Shown in pieces: positions 8,610 to 16,183 of a DNA stretch of 59,689 nt. Each line of letters starts with the position of its first letter. Positions within the stretch are counted from its first letter, which is position 1. The notes beneath the pieces are model-generated. The model saw nothing but the letters and a program-made list of their open reading frames with translations, did no database searches and was not told where the DNA came from. The stretch lies in assembly GCA_035328465.1 (NCBI GenBank), contig DAOLIQ010000011.1, forward strand, positions 1 through 59,689, given 5' to 3'. The position numbers were made by a program, and so were the translations under genes. This DNA comes from JADJEI01 sp035328465. GTDB taxonomy: Bacteria > Bacteroidota > Ignavibacteria > Ignavibacteriales > Ignavibacteriaceae.

Positions 8610-10595
8610 ATGAGTGAACACACAACAAACAAAATTAAAGGACTGCCCGAAAATGCTTATTCGGAATTAAAGTCGGGTGAGGAATACAAGCCTCTGATGC
8701 CTGCAAACCAATCTCCCAAAGAGATAACTCCTTATTCAGTTATTTGGGGATTGCTGATGGCTGTCCTGTTTTCTGCTGCGGCAGCTTATCTCGGTTTAAA
8801 AATCGGGCAGGTGTTTGAAGCAGCAATTCCGATAGCTATCATTGCAGTTGGACTTTCAGCCGCAACAAAACGAAAAGGAGCTCTTGGAGAAAATGTGATC
8901 ATTCAATCTATTGGACAAAATTCGGGTTTGATTGTTGCGGGGGCAATTTTTACTATCCCCGCCCTTTACATTCTAAAACTTGAAGCACATTTTTACCAGA
9001 TATTTCTTGCTTCTGCTTTTGGCGGTGTAATCGGTATACTTTTTTTAATCCCATTTAGGAAATATTTTGTTGCAGAGATGCACGGCAAATTTCCCTTCCC
9101 TGAAGCAACGGCAACAACAGAAATTTTAGTCGCCGGTGAAAAAGGCGGTAAGCAGGCGCTAGTTCTTGTTGTCAGCGGTCTGATTGGCGGAGTTTATGAT
9201 TTTATTATTGCTACTTTCGGATGGTGGAGTGAGACTTTTACCACAAGGGTGGTAGGTTTTGGTGAAATGCTTGCTGATAAATTCAAACTTGTGTTTAGAT
9301 TGAATGTAGGCGCAGCGGTGATGGGGTTGGGTTACATAGTTGGTCTAAAATATTCTGCGATAATTGCTGCAGGCTCTTTTCTTTCGTGGTATCTGATTGT
9401 TCCTGTTGTTTCATATATCGGCGGAGGATTAACCGAGCCCTTCGGTACCGGTGCAACAAAATTAATTTCCGCAATGAGTGCGGAAGAAATTTTCAGACAA
9501 TACGTGCGGCACGTTGGTATTGGCGGTATTGCAATGGCTGGCATCATCGGAATTATTCGCTCATCAAAAATTATTAAAGGAGCAATCTCTTTGGGATTCA
9601 AAGAAATCTTTGAAAAGAAATCTTCCACAGAGGCAAACCTTCGTACGCAGCGTGATCTTCCAATGAAAATAATTGTCGTAGGAATTGTTGCGACTGCTAT
9701 TTTGTTATTTGTGTTTTTCCAGGTTGGTGTTGTAAATAATCTTGGCTGGGCGTTAACAGGTTTGATCATTGTTATGATAATTTCATTTTTATTTACAACC
9801 GTTGCTGCCAACGCAATTGCAATTGTTGGAACAAACCCTGTGAGCGGAATGACATTGATGACACTTATCCTTTCATCTATCGTTTTAACATCTGTGGGAT
9901 TAAAGGGTGAAGCAGGAATGGTTGCAGCCTTGATTATCGGTGGTGTTGTTTGTACTGCACTTTCAATGGCAGGTGGATTTATCACAGATCTAAAAATTGG
10001 GTACTGGCTTGGCTCAACTCCGCAGAAACAAGAAAATTGGAAATTTCTTGGCGTGCTTGTTTCTGCTGTCACGGTTGGATTTGTAATTAAGATATTAAAT
10101 GAAACTTACGGCTTTGTTGGTGACAATGCTCTTGTTGCACCGCAGGCAAATGCTATGGCAGCAGTCATCCAGCCGTTGATGGATCAGCAGCCGGCGCCGT
10201 GGATTTTATATATCGTTGGTTCAATTCTCGCACTTGTTTTAACAATGATCGGAGTTCCGGCACTTGCATTTGCACTTGGTATGTACATCCCCCTCGAATT
10301 AAACACACCCCTTCTCATTGGTGGATTGATTGCTCACTATGTCTCTACAAGAAGTAAAAATGAAAAAGTAAATACCGCGCGAAGAGAACGCGGAACATTA
10401 ATAGCCTCCGGATTTATTGCAGGTGGTGCGCTGATGGGAGTTATCAGTGCGTTCCTGCGGTACCTTGGTTACAATTGGGTCAATCCCGAATGGTTTGAAT
10501 CGCACTCAGCAGAGTTGATTGCATTTGTAATGTTCGCATTACTTTGCGCTTATATGATCTGGGATTCAATGAGAGGCAAACCGGAAGAAGATTAA
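8610..10595 (+). CDS. OPT family oligopeptide transporter
   Basis: A 661-residue inner-membrane protein with well over ten hydrophobic segments, typical of the oligopeptide transporter (OPT) superfamily. Recognisable family segments are SVIWGLLMAVLFSAAAAYLG near residue 42, KFPFPEATATTEILVAGEKG near residue 167, and the C-terminal PALAFALGMYIPLELNTPLLIGG. Prokaryotic OPT members import peptides, or in some cases metal chelates, by proton coupling. An AGGA ribosome-binding site precedes the ATG. Its closeness to the exported TPP II-like peptidase (15 bp) argues for di-/tripeptide uptake rather than siderophore uptake, although this is inference. A strong terminator follows at 10617. Confidence 0.92.
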   Translation: MSEHTTNKIKGLPENAYSELKSGEEYKPLMPANQSPKEITPYSVIWGLLMAVLFSAAAAYLGLKIGQVFEAAIPIAIIAVGLSAATKRKGALGENVIIQSIGQNSGLIVAGAIFTIPALYILKLEAHFYQIFLASAFGGVIGILFLIPFRKYFVAEMHGKFPFPEATATTEILVAGEKGGKQALVLVVSGLIGGVYDFIIATFGWWSETFTTRVVGFGEMLADKFKLVFRLNVGAAVMGLGYIVGLKYSAIIAAGSFLSWYLIVPVVSYIGGGLTEPFGTGATKLISAMSAEEIFRQYVRHVGIGGIAMAGIIGIIRSSKIIKGAISLGFKEIFEKKSSTEANLRTQRDLPMKIIVVGIVATAILLFVFFQVGVVNNLGWALTGLIIVMIISFLFTTVAANAIAIVGTNPVSGMTLMTLILSSIVLTSVGLKGEAGMVAALIIGGVVCTALSMAGGFITDLKIGYWLGSTPQKQENWKFLGVLVSAVTVGFVIKILNETYGFVGDNALVAPQANAMAAVIQPLMDQQPAPWILYIVGSILALVLTMIGVPALAFALGMYIPLELNTPLLIGGLIAHYVSTRSKNEKVNTARRERGTLIASGFIAGGALMGVISAFLRYLGYNWVNPEWFESHSAELIAFVMFALLCAYMIWDSMRGKPEED

Positions 10596-10616
10596 TTTGT
10601 AAGTCAGTTTAAGGAT

Positions 10617-10656
10617 AAAAAATGGTGTGTTGATTTATTTCAGCGCACCATTTTTA
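10617..10656 (+). terminator. Terminator after OPT transporter gene
   Basis: Arms AAAAATGGTG (ending 10627) and CACCATTTTT (10646-10655) form a strong hairpin with a T-rich tail, 22 bp after the stop codon of the transporter gene. Confidence 0.75.
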
Positions 10657-10920
10657 TTTTGAGTGACGTTTGAATTATTTCTTTTGTCATTCCTGTTTAC
10701 AGGTATTTGCAATACTTTTAGCAGTGTGTACCCTGAATATTCCTTATAAGTTTACTTCGTATTTACCCAAGTTCATATCTTAGACACCTAAAGCAATATC
10801 TTACATACATTATTTCTAATTTTATGTATTGAAAATCAGACTCTTTTAACATACTTCTTTATATCGGGAATAAATGGAACCTTATAACCAAAGATTGGTT
10901 TCAATAGCGATTTGATAGTT
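10657..10920. other. Gene-free stretch between two terminators
   Basis: About 260 bp of AT-rich sequence without a convincing open frame, tRNA or repeat. It lies between the transporter terminator and a second hairpin terminator, which raises the possibility of a small RNA (see findings). No clear promoter is visible. Confidence 0.5.
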
Positions 10921-10960
10921 AAAAAATCCCCCGCTTAAAACAGCGGGACTTTTTATTATT
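10921..10960 (+). terminator. Orphan hairpin terminator
   Basis: Arms TCCC(C)CGCT and AGCGGGA around a TTAAAAC loop, followed by CTTTTTATTATTTT, form a classic rho-independent terminator shape. No gene ends immediately upstream, and the next gene begins 34 bp downstream. Confidence 0.6.
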
Positions 10961-10993
10961 TTAGCCGTCGAACAATTATATCAGTTATGAAAA

Positions 10994-12199
10994 ATGTTAA
11001 ATAAAACTTTTGATGCAGTTATTATCGGCGGCGGTATAATCGGTATTGCCACTGCAATGCAGATTTTAGACAAAAAAAATATTTCACTCGCAGTGATTGA
11101 AACGGAAGACTCCCTCGCAAAGCATCAAACCGGAAACAACAGCGGTGTAATACATTCGGGGCTTTATTATAAGCCCGGTTCACTTAAAGCACAAAACTGT
11201 GTAACCGGAAGATCTCTCCTTTACGAATTTTTACAAAATCAGAATATTAATTTCGAAAGATGCGGCAAGCTTGTAGTTGCTGTTGAAGAGAATGAATTGC
11301 CGCAGCTTGATACACTTTATGAAAAAGGAATTGCAAACGGACTAACAGGTTTAAAAAAATTATCCAAAGAGCAATTGAAAGAAGTAGAACCGCACTCTGC
11401 CGGTGTTGGTGGATTGCTCGTCCCGGAAACCGGCATTGTGGATTACAAAACTGTTACTGATGCTTATTCCCGAATTGTCAAATCAAATGGTGGGGAGATT
11501 AACACAAATTGTAAATTCATTTCGATGAAAAAATTTACTGATGGATTGATCCTAAAAACATCCTGCGGTGAAATAAAAACTAATTTTATTATTAACTGTG
11601 CCGGTCTTTACTCCGACAGAGTAGCAAAACTATGCGGCGTTAATCCCGGGTTAAAGATAATTCCCTTTAGAGGCGAATATTTTAAGCTGAAGAATGAAAA
11701 AGAGTATCTTGTTAAAAATTTAATTTACCCTGTTCCGGATTCAAGATTTCCTTTTCTCGGCGTACATTTTACACGGATGATTAAAGGGGGAGTTGAAGCC
11801 GGACCGAATGCAGTACTCGCATTTAAACGTGAAGGTTATTCTAAAAAAGATTTCTCGTTCAAAGATTCAGCCGAAATGTTTTTTTACAATGGATTTTGGA
11901 ACATGGCAGCTAAGTATTACCAAATGGGATTCGCAGAGTTTTATAGATCATTCAGCAAAAAGGCTTTTGTAAGAGCATTGCAAAAACTGATTCCCGAAAT
12001 TCAAATTGATGATATTACTAGGGGCGGGGCAGGTGTTCGTGCGCAGGCTCTTGAACCTTCCGGCAAACTTGTGGATGATTTCAGAATTGTCGAAGCAGAC
12101 AAAATGATTCACGTATTGAATGCGCCTTCGCCCGCGGCAACTGCCTCATTGAGCATCGGGGACACAATTTCCCGGCTTTTTGTTAAAAGAATAAGTTAA
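10994..12199 (+). CDS. lhgO: L-2-hydroxyglutarate oxidase family FAD-dependent oxidoreductase
   Basis: A 401-residue FAD protein of the DAO superfamily. The N-terminus has the dinucleotide-binding motif VIIGGGIIGIATA. The following segment HQTGNNSGVIHSGLYYKPGSLKA (about residues 46-68) is the hallmark of LhgO/YgaF, which oxidises L-2-hydroxyglutarate to 2-oxoglutarate and passes electrons to the quinone pool. Another family segment, ITRGGAGVRAQALEPSGKLVDDF, lies near residue 340, and the C-terminus NAPSPAATASLSIG closes the FAD site. Length matches the family (about 400-420). It probably repairs a side-product of central metabolism. The gene has no close partner; the CBS gene starts 122 bp later and has its own possible promoter. 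Confidence 0.87.
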   Translation: MLNKTFDAVIIGGGIIGIATAMQILDKKNISLAVIETEDSLAKHQTGNNSGVIHSGLYYKPGSLKAQNCVTGRSLLYEFLQNQNINFERCGKLVVAVEENELPQLDTLYEKGIANGLTGLKKLSKEQLKEVEPHSAGVGGLLVPETGIVDYKTVTDAYSRIVKSNGGEINTNCKFISMKKFTDGLILKTSCGEIKTNFIINCAGLYSDRVAKLCGVNPGLKIIPFRGEYFKLKNEKEYLVKNLIYPVPDSRFPFLGVHFTRMIKGGVEAGPNAVLAFKREGYSKKDFSFKDSAEMFFYNGFWNMAAKYYQMGFAEFYRSFSKKAFVRALQKLIPEIQIDDITRGGAGVRAQALEPSGKLVDDFRIVEADKMIHVLNAPSPAATASLSIGDTISRLFVKRIS

Positions 12200-12218
12200 T
12201 TTTATTTTCAATTTTGAA

Positions 12219-12247
12219 TTGACATAAACCTAATTTGGTTTTATTTT
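12219..12247 (+). promoter_or_regulatory. Possible sigma-70-like promoter before CBS gene
   Basis: TTGACA (12219-12224), a 17-bp spacer and TATTTT (12242-12247) resemble a housekeeping -35/-10 pair, 75 bp before the ATG at 12322. This organism group may use other consensus sequences, so the match could be chance in AT-rich DNA. Confidence 0.35.
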
Positions 12248-12321
12248 AATTTCAGTTGTGTCATTCACTTTGTATTTTATAATGTTTCTTTATTCAAGCA
12301 ATTAGTAAGAAAGGTATTCTA

Positions 12322-12765
12322 ATGAAAACTGTACGCGAAATTCTTCTAAACAAAGGAAACCAGGTATGGACTATCTCTCCCGACTCAACAGTTTACGATG
12401 CACTTAAGCTAATGTCAGAAAAAGAAATTGGCGCTGTGCTGGTTTGCGAAGGCGACAACATTAAAGGCATTATGTCTGAGAGAGACTATGCACGCAAAAT
12501 TATTTTGCAAGGTAAACTATCAAAGGAAACAAAAATCTCCGAGATAATGTCCGACAAAGTGATCTATGTTAATCCCGAGATGAGAACGAACGAATGCATG
12601 GCGCTGATGATCAATAAAAAAATCCGCCACCTCCCTGTGCTGGAAGATCAAAAACTTGCCGGGCTAATCTCAATTGGTGATGTGGTCAACGCTGTAATTG
12701 ATGAAAAAGAATTTCTTATAGATCAGCTTGTCAATTATATCACCAGCACGCCTTCAATTAAATAA
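12322..12765 (+). CDS. CBS-domain pair protein
   Basis: A 147-residue protein made almost only of two CBS domains. The first runs from about residue 8 to 60 (WTISPDSTVYDALKLMSEKEIGAVLV...GIMSERDYARKI) and the second from about 75 to 130 (VIYVNPEMRTNECMALMINKKIRHLPVLED...GLISIGDVVNAVI). Such stand-alone Bateman modules bind adenine nucleotides and sense energy state, often by acting on a partner enzyme. Nothing in the sequence names the partner. An AAGG-type ribosome-binding site precedes the ATG. The methyltransferase gene follows after only 5 bp, so the two are probably co-transcribed, but a functional link between them is not known to me. Confidence 0.88.
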   Translation: MKTVREILLNKGNQVWTISPDSTVYDALKLMSEKEIGAVLVCEGDNIKGIMSERDYARKIILQGKLSKETKISEIMSDKVIYVNPEMRTNECMALMINKKIRHLPVLEDQKLAGLISIGDVVNAVIDEKEFLIDQLVNYITSTPSIK

Positions 12766-12770
12766 GCTGA

Positions 12771-13832
12771 ATGAGCGCTGAGAATATTTTATCTGCCCTA
12801 AATTCGCTTTTGCTATGCGATGATATTCAATGGATCAGAAAAGAAATTAATTCGCTGTATAAACATTTTTCAGATAACAGCAGTGGTGAAGAATTAGCAT
12901 TCGTTATTCCCGCCTCAAGTGAGATTACATCAATCAAAAAAAAATATTTAATCACTGAATTATATCAGATACTTGAAACACAATCGCTTGAGCGGACAAA
13001 ATATTACATCCGTCGATTAATAAAAACAATTTCCGAAAAGAAAACAAGCAGGATCAACGAACTCAATCTTAACCGCTGGAAAGAGTATGATGATATTCTC
13101 ACCGACAGTCTTTGGGTTTTGAACAAACGCGACTCATCCGGCGCTCATAATGCCGGTTACTGGGGAAATTTTATTCCGCAGATTCCTAACCAATTTTTAC
13201 AACGCTACACAAAAAAAGGCGACTGGGTGCTCGATCCTTTTCTCGGCAGCGGCACAACTTTAATCGAATGCAAAAGGCTGGGGCGAAACGGAATAGGGAT
13301 TGACCTTTCACCTAAAGTTGTTTCGCTTGCAGAAAAAAATATCAGCAAAGAAAAAAACCCTTTCGATGTCCGCACTGAAATTTTGAATGCCGACAGCGCT
13401 TCGCTGGACTTAAATTCAACATTCAAGAAAGAAGGAATTAAATCTGTGCAGTTCGTTTTTCTCCACCCGCCTTACTGGGATATAATCAAGTTCTCCGATG
13501 ATAAAAATGATCTGTCTAATTCCAGGAATATAAAATCATTCCTCGAAATGTTCGGCAAAGTGCTTGACAATGCTTTAAGTGTTTTGCAGAAAGGAAGGTA
13601 CGCTGCAATAATAATTGGAGATAAATATTCGGGGGGTGAATGGATCCCTCTGGCTTTTGAAACAATGAATGAAGCATTGAAAAGAAAAGTAAAACTGAAA
13701 TCAATTATAATAAAAAATTTTGAAGACACAACAGGCAAGCGCGCACAAAAAGAATTATGGCGATACCGCGCATTGCTCGGCGGTTTCTATATTTTTAAGC
13801 ACGAGTATATTTTTCTGTTTCAAAAAAAATAA
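12771..13832 (+). CDS. Orphan DNA (or RNA) amino-methyltransferase
   Basis: A 353-residue AdoMet-dependent methyltransferase. Motif I is DPFLGSGTTLIE (from Asp155), preceded by a motif X-like segment (GNFIPQIPNQFLQRYTKKGDWVL) and followed by GRNGIGIDLSP. Motif IV, which places the target amino group, reads HPPYW at 232-236, where most DNA N4/N6 methyltransferases have Asp, Asn or Ser at the first position. The first 120 residues match no domain I recognise. No restriction enzyme or specificity subunit is nearby, so it is an orphan. It lies 5 bp after the CBS-domain gene. DNA N6-adenine or N4-cytosine methylation is likely, but an RNA substrate (TRM11-like enzymes) is possible. Confidence 0.75.
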   Translation: MSAENILSALNSLLLCDDIQWIRKEINSLYKHFSDNSSGEELAFVIPASSEITSIKKKYLITELYQILETQSLERTKYYIRRLIKTISEKKTSRINELNLNRWKEYDDILTDSLWVLNKRDSSGAHNAGYWGNFIPQIPNQFLQRYTKKGDWVLDPFLGSGTTLIECKRLGRNGIGIDLSPKVVSLAEKNISKEKNPFDVRTEILNADSASLDLNSTFKKEGIKSVQFVFLHPPYWDIIKFSDDKNDLSNSRNIKSFLEMFGKVLDNALSVLQKGRYAAIIIGDKYSGGEWIPLAFETMNEALKRKVKLKSIIIKNFEDTTGKRAQKELWRYRALLGGFYIFKHEYIFLFQKK

Positions 13833-13847
13833 AAATTACCCCCAAAT

Positions 13848-13984
13848 GGAACGGACGGGAGTCCTACAAAAATGGAGTGTAGGGATCGGTCTCCTGACCG
13901 ATCCGATAAGAGGTGATATAAAGCCTGAACAGTTAAATATCCCCACGCCCAATAGCCCCAACGGAACGGACGGGAGTCCGTTCC
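13848..13984. repeat. Cluster of three REP-like palindromes
   Basis: Three related hairpins lie between the methyltransferase and MFS genes. Copy 1 (13848-13867) has core GGAC-GGGA-GTCC. Copy 2 (13883-13904) has arms GGATCGGTC and GACCGATCC around TCCT. Copy 3 (13963-13984) has arms GGAACGGAC and GTCCGTTCC around GGGA. Copy 2 is preceded by GTAG (13879-13882). Copy 1, read on the other strand, also starts with GTAG, so copies 1 and 2 stand in opposite orientation. A 94-residue open frame across this region is an artefact of the repeats. Confidence 0.75.
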
Positions 13985-14029
13985 CAACAAAAGATGAAAT
14001 ATAGAGAACAGAGTAGCACAGAGTTTTTA

Positions 14030-15196
14030 TCAGAAGTTTCGGTTAGAAACTTTTACACGCAGCAGAATAATCATAACCACAAAACTTACTATTGCCGATA
14101 AAGTAAACGGCAGCCACGAACCAAATTGATCCCACAAAACGCCGGTTGCAAATGAGCCGAGCATAATTGCAAAACTTGAAAACATGGTCAGCAATCCAAT
14201 TGCAGTCCCGCGCTGTTCATCGGGAATAATATCGGAGATCCATGCTTTGGAAATTCCTTCGGTTGAGGCAGCGTAAATTCCATAGAGTGCAAAAAGCAGC
14301 CAGATGATATTTATGTTATCAATAAAAGCAAATCCTAAATAGACAAAAGAAAAAATCAGCAGCCCGAATGAAAAGATTTTTTTCTTGCCGTATTTATCTG
14401 CAAGCCCGCCAAGGGGGAAGGAAGCTGCTGCGTAAATAATGTTGTAAAAAACATATCCGAATATTGCAAGCGAACTTGAATGGGAAATGTCTTTCGATTT
14501 TAATATCAGAAAAACATCGCTGCTGTTCACAAGCGAGAACGTTGTAATTAAAATCAATAGTGTTTTGTATTGTTTTGGAGAGGCTTTCCAGAATTCTAAA
14601 TAATTAAAATGAGTTTTTGGTTTTGTGGAAACGGGTTTATCTTTTACAAATAAAGTGAAGCCTACGGCAATAACTGAAGGCACGAATGCAATTAAAAAAA
14701 TAAGTTGGAAATTATCGGGGAAGAAATTCAGCAGTGCCAATGCCAGCACTGGTCCTATCGCTGCTCCCAGTGTATCCATTGCGCGATGAAACCCAAAAAC
14801 CGCACCCGAGTTTCCATTGCTGTAACTTCCAAGCAGAGCATCGCGCGGTGCTGTGCGGATTCCCTTGCCGATTCTATCACCCACCCTTGAAGCAAGCACT
14901 ATTGGAACTGACTGCAAAATTCCCGGAAGCGGTTTTGCCATTGCCGAAATTCCGTACCCGATTAAAACAAATACTGAGCGCTTACCGACTTTATCAGAGA
15001 GATTTCCGAAATATCCTTTCAAAAGTCCTGCGGTAATTTCGGCGATGCCTTCTATTATTCCTACAACTGCCATTGATGAGCCAAGCACTGCTGTTAAAAA
15101 AATGGGAGTGATTGGATAAAGCATTTCGCTGGCAATGTCAGTAAACAAGCTTACCATTCCGAGGATTAAAACAGGGCGGGTTATTTTTGATTTCAT
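14030..15196 (-). CDS. Major facilitator superfamily transporter
   Basis: A 388-residue inner-membrane protein with about 12 hydrophobic helices in two halves. The loop GYFGNLSDKVGKRSVFV between helices 2 and 3, with its repeat GGLADKYGKKKIFSFG in the second half, is the MFS signature G-x3-D-x2-G-x-R/K. The N-terminus SLFTDIASEMLYPITPIFL and the segment RVGDRIGKGIRTAPRDALL near residue 110 are typical of a bacterial group usually annotated only as MFS efflux transporters. The substrate cannot be told. It is transcribed toward the repeat cluster and divergent from tpiA. Confidence 0.9.
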   Translation of the reverse strand: MKSKITRPVLILGMVSLFTDIASEMLYPITPIFLTAVLGSSMAVVGIIEGIAEITAGLLKGYFGNLSDKVGKRSVFVLIGYGISAMAKPLPGILQSVPIVLASRVGDRIGKGIRTAPRDALLGSYSNGNSGAVFGFHRAMDTLGAAIGPVLALALLNFFPDNFQLIFLIAFVPSVIAVGFTLFVKDKPVSTKPKTHFNYLEFWKASPKQYKTLLILITTFSLVNSSDVFLILKSKDISHSSSLAIFGYVFYNIIYAAASFPLGGLADKYGKKKIFSFGLLIFSFVYLGFAFIDNINIIWLLFALYGIYAASTEGISKAWISDIIPDEQRGTAIGLLTMFSSFAIMLGSFATGVLWDQFGSWLPFTLSAIVSFVVMIILLRVKVSNRNF

Positions 15197-15274
15197 ATTT
15201 TTATTAAAATTTATTCGGGGATTTTTTTAAAAAACATTCGAGCCTATTAAGGTGCAAAGACATTCTTATTTTCT

Positions 15275-15282
15275 TAATTTTG
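15275..15282 (+). promoter_or_regulatory. Possible -7 box (TAnnTTTG) of tpiA
   Basis: TAATTTTG lies 32 bp before the tpiA ATG and fits the Bacteroidota -7 consensus. No convincing -33 element is present. A clear ribosome-binding site (AGAGGAA) follows just before the ATG. Confidence 0.3.
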
Positions 15283-15313
15283 TTTAACAAATATTATAAT
15301 CTTAGAGGAAATA

Positions 15314-16069
15314 ATGCGTAAAAAAGTAATTGCCGGCAATTGGAAAATGAACAATGATCTTCAAGCTTCTGAAAATTTGATTGTCGAATTAAAAAATCTT
15401 TTATTAAATAATAAAGCTAATTGTGAAGTTATTATCTGTCCCCCTTTCACTTCATTGTCAGAAGCATCAAAACTGATCGATGGAAGTGAGATAAAATTGG
15501 GCGCGCAAAACATGCACTTTGAAGACAGCGGTGCTTTTACCGGTGAAGTTTCTTCCTCGATGTTAAAATCTGCCGGATGCGAGTTTGTAATTATCGGTCA
15601 TTCCGAGCGGCGGCATATTTTCGGCGAAACAGATGAGATGATTAATAAGAAAATTAAAAAAGCTTTATCTGCAGGATTGAAGCCAATTTTCTGCATTGGA
15701 GAACTGTTAGCTGAGCGTGATAACGGAACGACAAACGATGTTATCAAAAGACAAACGTTAAATGGCTTGGATGGAATATCAGTTGATCAGATAAAAAATA
15801 TTATCATAGCCTATGAACCTGTTTGGGCAATTGGGACCGGAAAAACAGCCACACCTTCACAAGCTCAGGAAGTACATTCGTTTGTTAGAAGTTTAATCTC
15901 AGACAAATATGGAAAGAAAACTGCTGAAAATGTCATTATTCAATATGGCGGAAGTGTAAAACCAGATAACGCTAAGGAATTGCTCTCCCAAAATGACATT
16001 GACGGTGCACTTGTCGGCGGCGCTTGTTTGAAAGCAGATTCATTTATGGGAATTATAATATTGGCTTAA
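15314..16069 (+). CDS. tpiA: Triosephosphate isomerase
   Basis: A 251-residue TIM-barrel enzyme that interconverts dihydroxyacetone phosphate and glyceraldehyde 3-phosphate in glycolysis and gluconeogenesis. All key parts are present: VIAGNWKMNND at residues 5-15 (Asn and Lys of the active site), FVIIGHSERRHIFGE with the electrophile His, AYEPVWAIGTGKTATPSQAQ with the catalytic Glu and flexible loop 6, and IQYGGSVKPDNAKELL with the phosphate-binding loop. Full length for the family. AGAGGAAATAATG gives a clear ribosome-binding site and start. It is preceded by a divergent transporter gene and stands alone. Confidence 0.97.
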   Translation: MRKKVIAGNWKMNNDLQASENLIVELKNLLLNNKANCEVIICPPFTSLSEASKLIDGSEIKLGAQNMHFEDSGAFTGEVSSSMLKSAGCEFVIIGHSERRHIFGETDEMINKKIKKALSAGLKPIFCIGELLAERDNGTTNDVIKRQTLNGLDGISVDQIKNIIIAYEPVWAIGTGKTATPSQAQEVHSFVRSLISDKYGKKTAENVIIQYGGSVKPDNAKELLSQNDIDGALVGGACLKADSFMGIIILA

Positions 16070-16116
16070 ACTGTATTTTTTAGCTGTTTAGCTTCCTTGA
16101 TTTATTAAGAATTGAA

Positions 16117-16147
16117 TTGATTTCCCCTCCTGTATTTCGTAAATTTG
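16117..16147 (+). promoter_or_regulatory. Possible Bacteroidota-type promoter of the GH2-like gene
   Basis: TTG (16117-16119), 20 bp, then TAAATTTG (16140-16147) fit the -33/-7 pattern TTG-N(19-21)-TAnnTTTG. It lies 36 bp before the ATG chosen at 16184 and downstream of the alternative TTG start at 16145, which supports the ATG. Confidence 0.4.
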
Positions 16148-16183
16148 GGAGATTTTTTTTCAAAAATAAGCGATAATCCAAGA

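Noticed and set aside
9332..10072. 246-residue antisense open frame within the OPT transporter gene
   Set aside because: Long, but it lies fully inside a clear membrane transporter gene; composition is that of a reversed hydrophobic gene.
10657..10920. Possible tRNA in the stretch after the OPT gene
   Set aside because: No TTCRANNC-type T arm, no acceptor pairing and no CCA were found.
12771..13832. Restriction-modification system
   Set aside because: No restriction enzyme, specificity subunit or other defence gene lies near the methyltransferase.
13848..13984. CRISPR array
   Set aside because: Only three short, non-identical palindromes with irregular spacing; no array of equal repeats and no cas genes.
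13720..14004. 94-residue open frame at the end of the methyltransferase gene
   Set aside because: It runs in another frame over the methyltransferase end and the REP-like hairpins; its residues come from repeat sequence and it has no family or ribosome-binding support.
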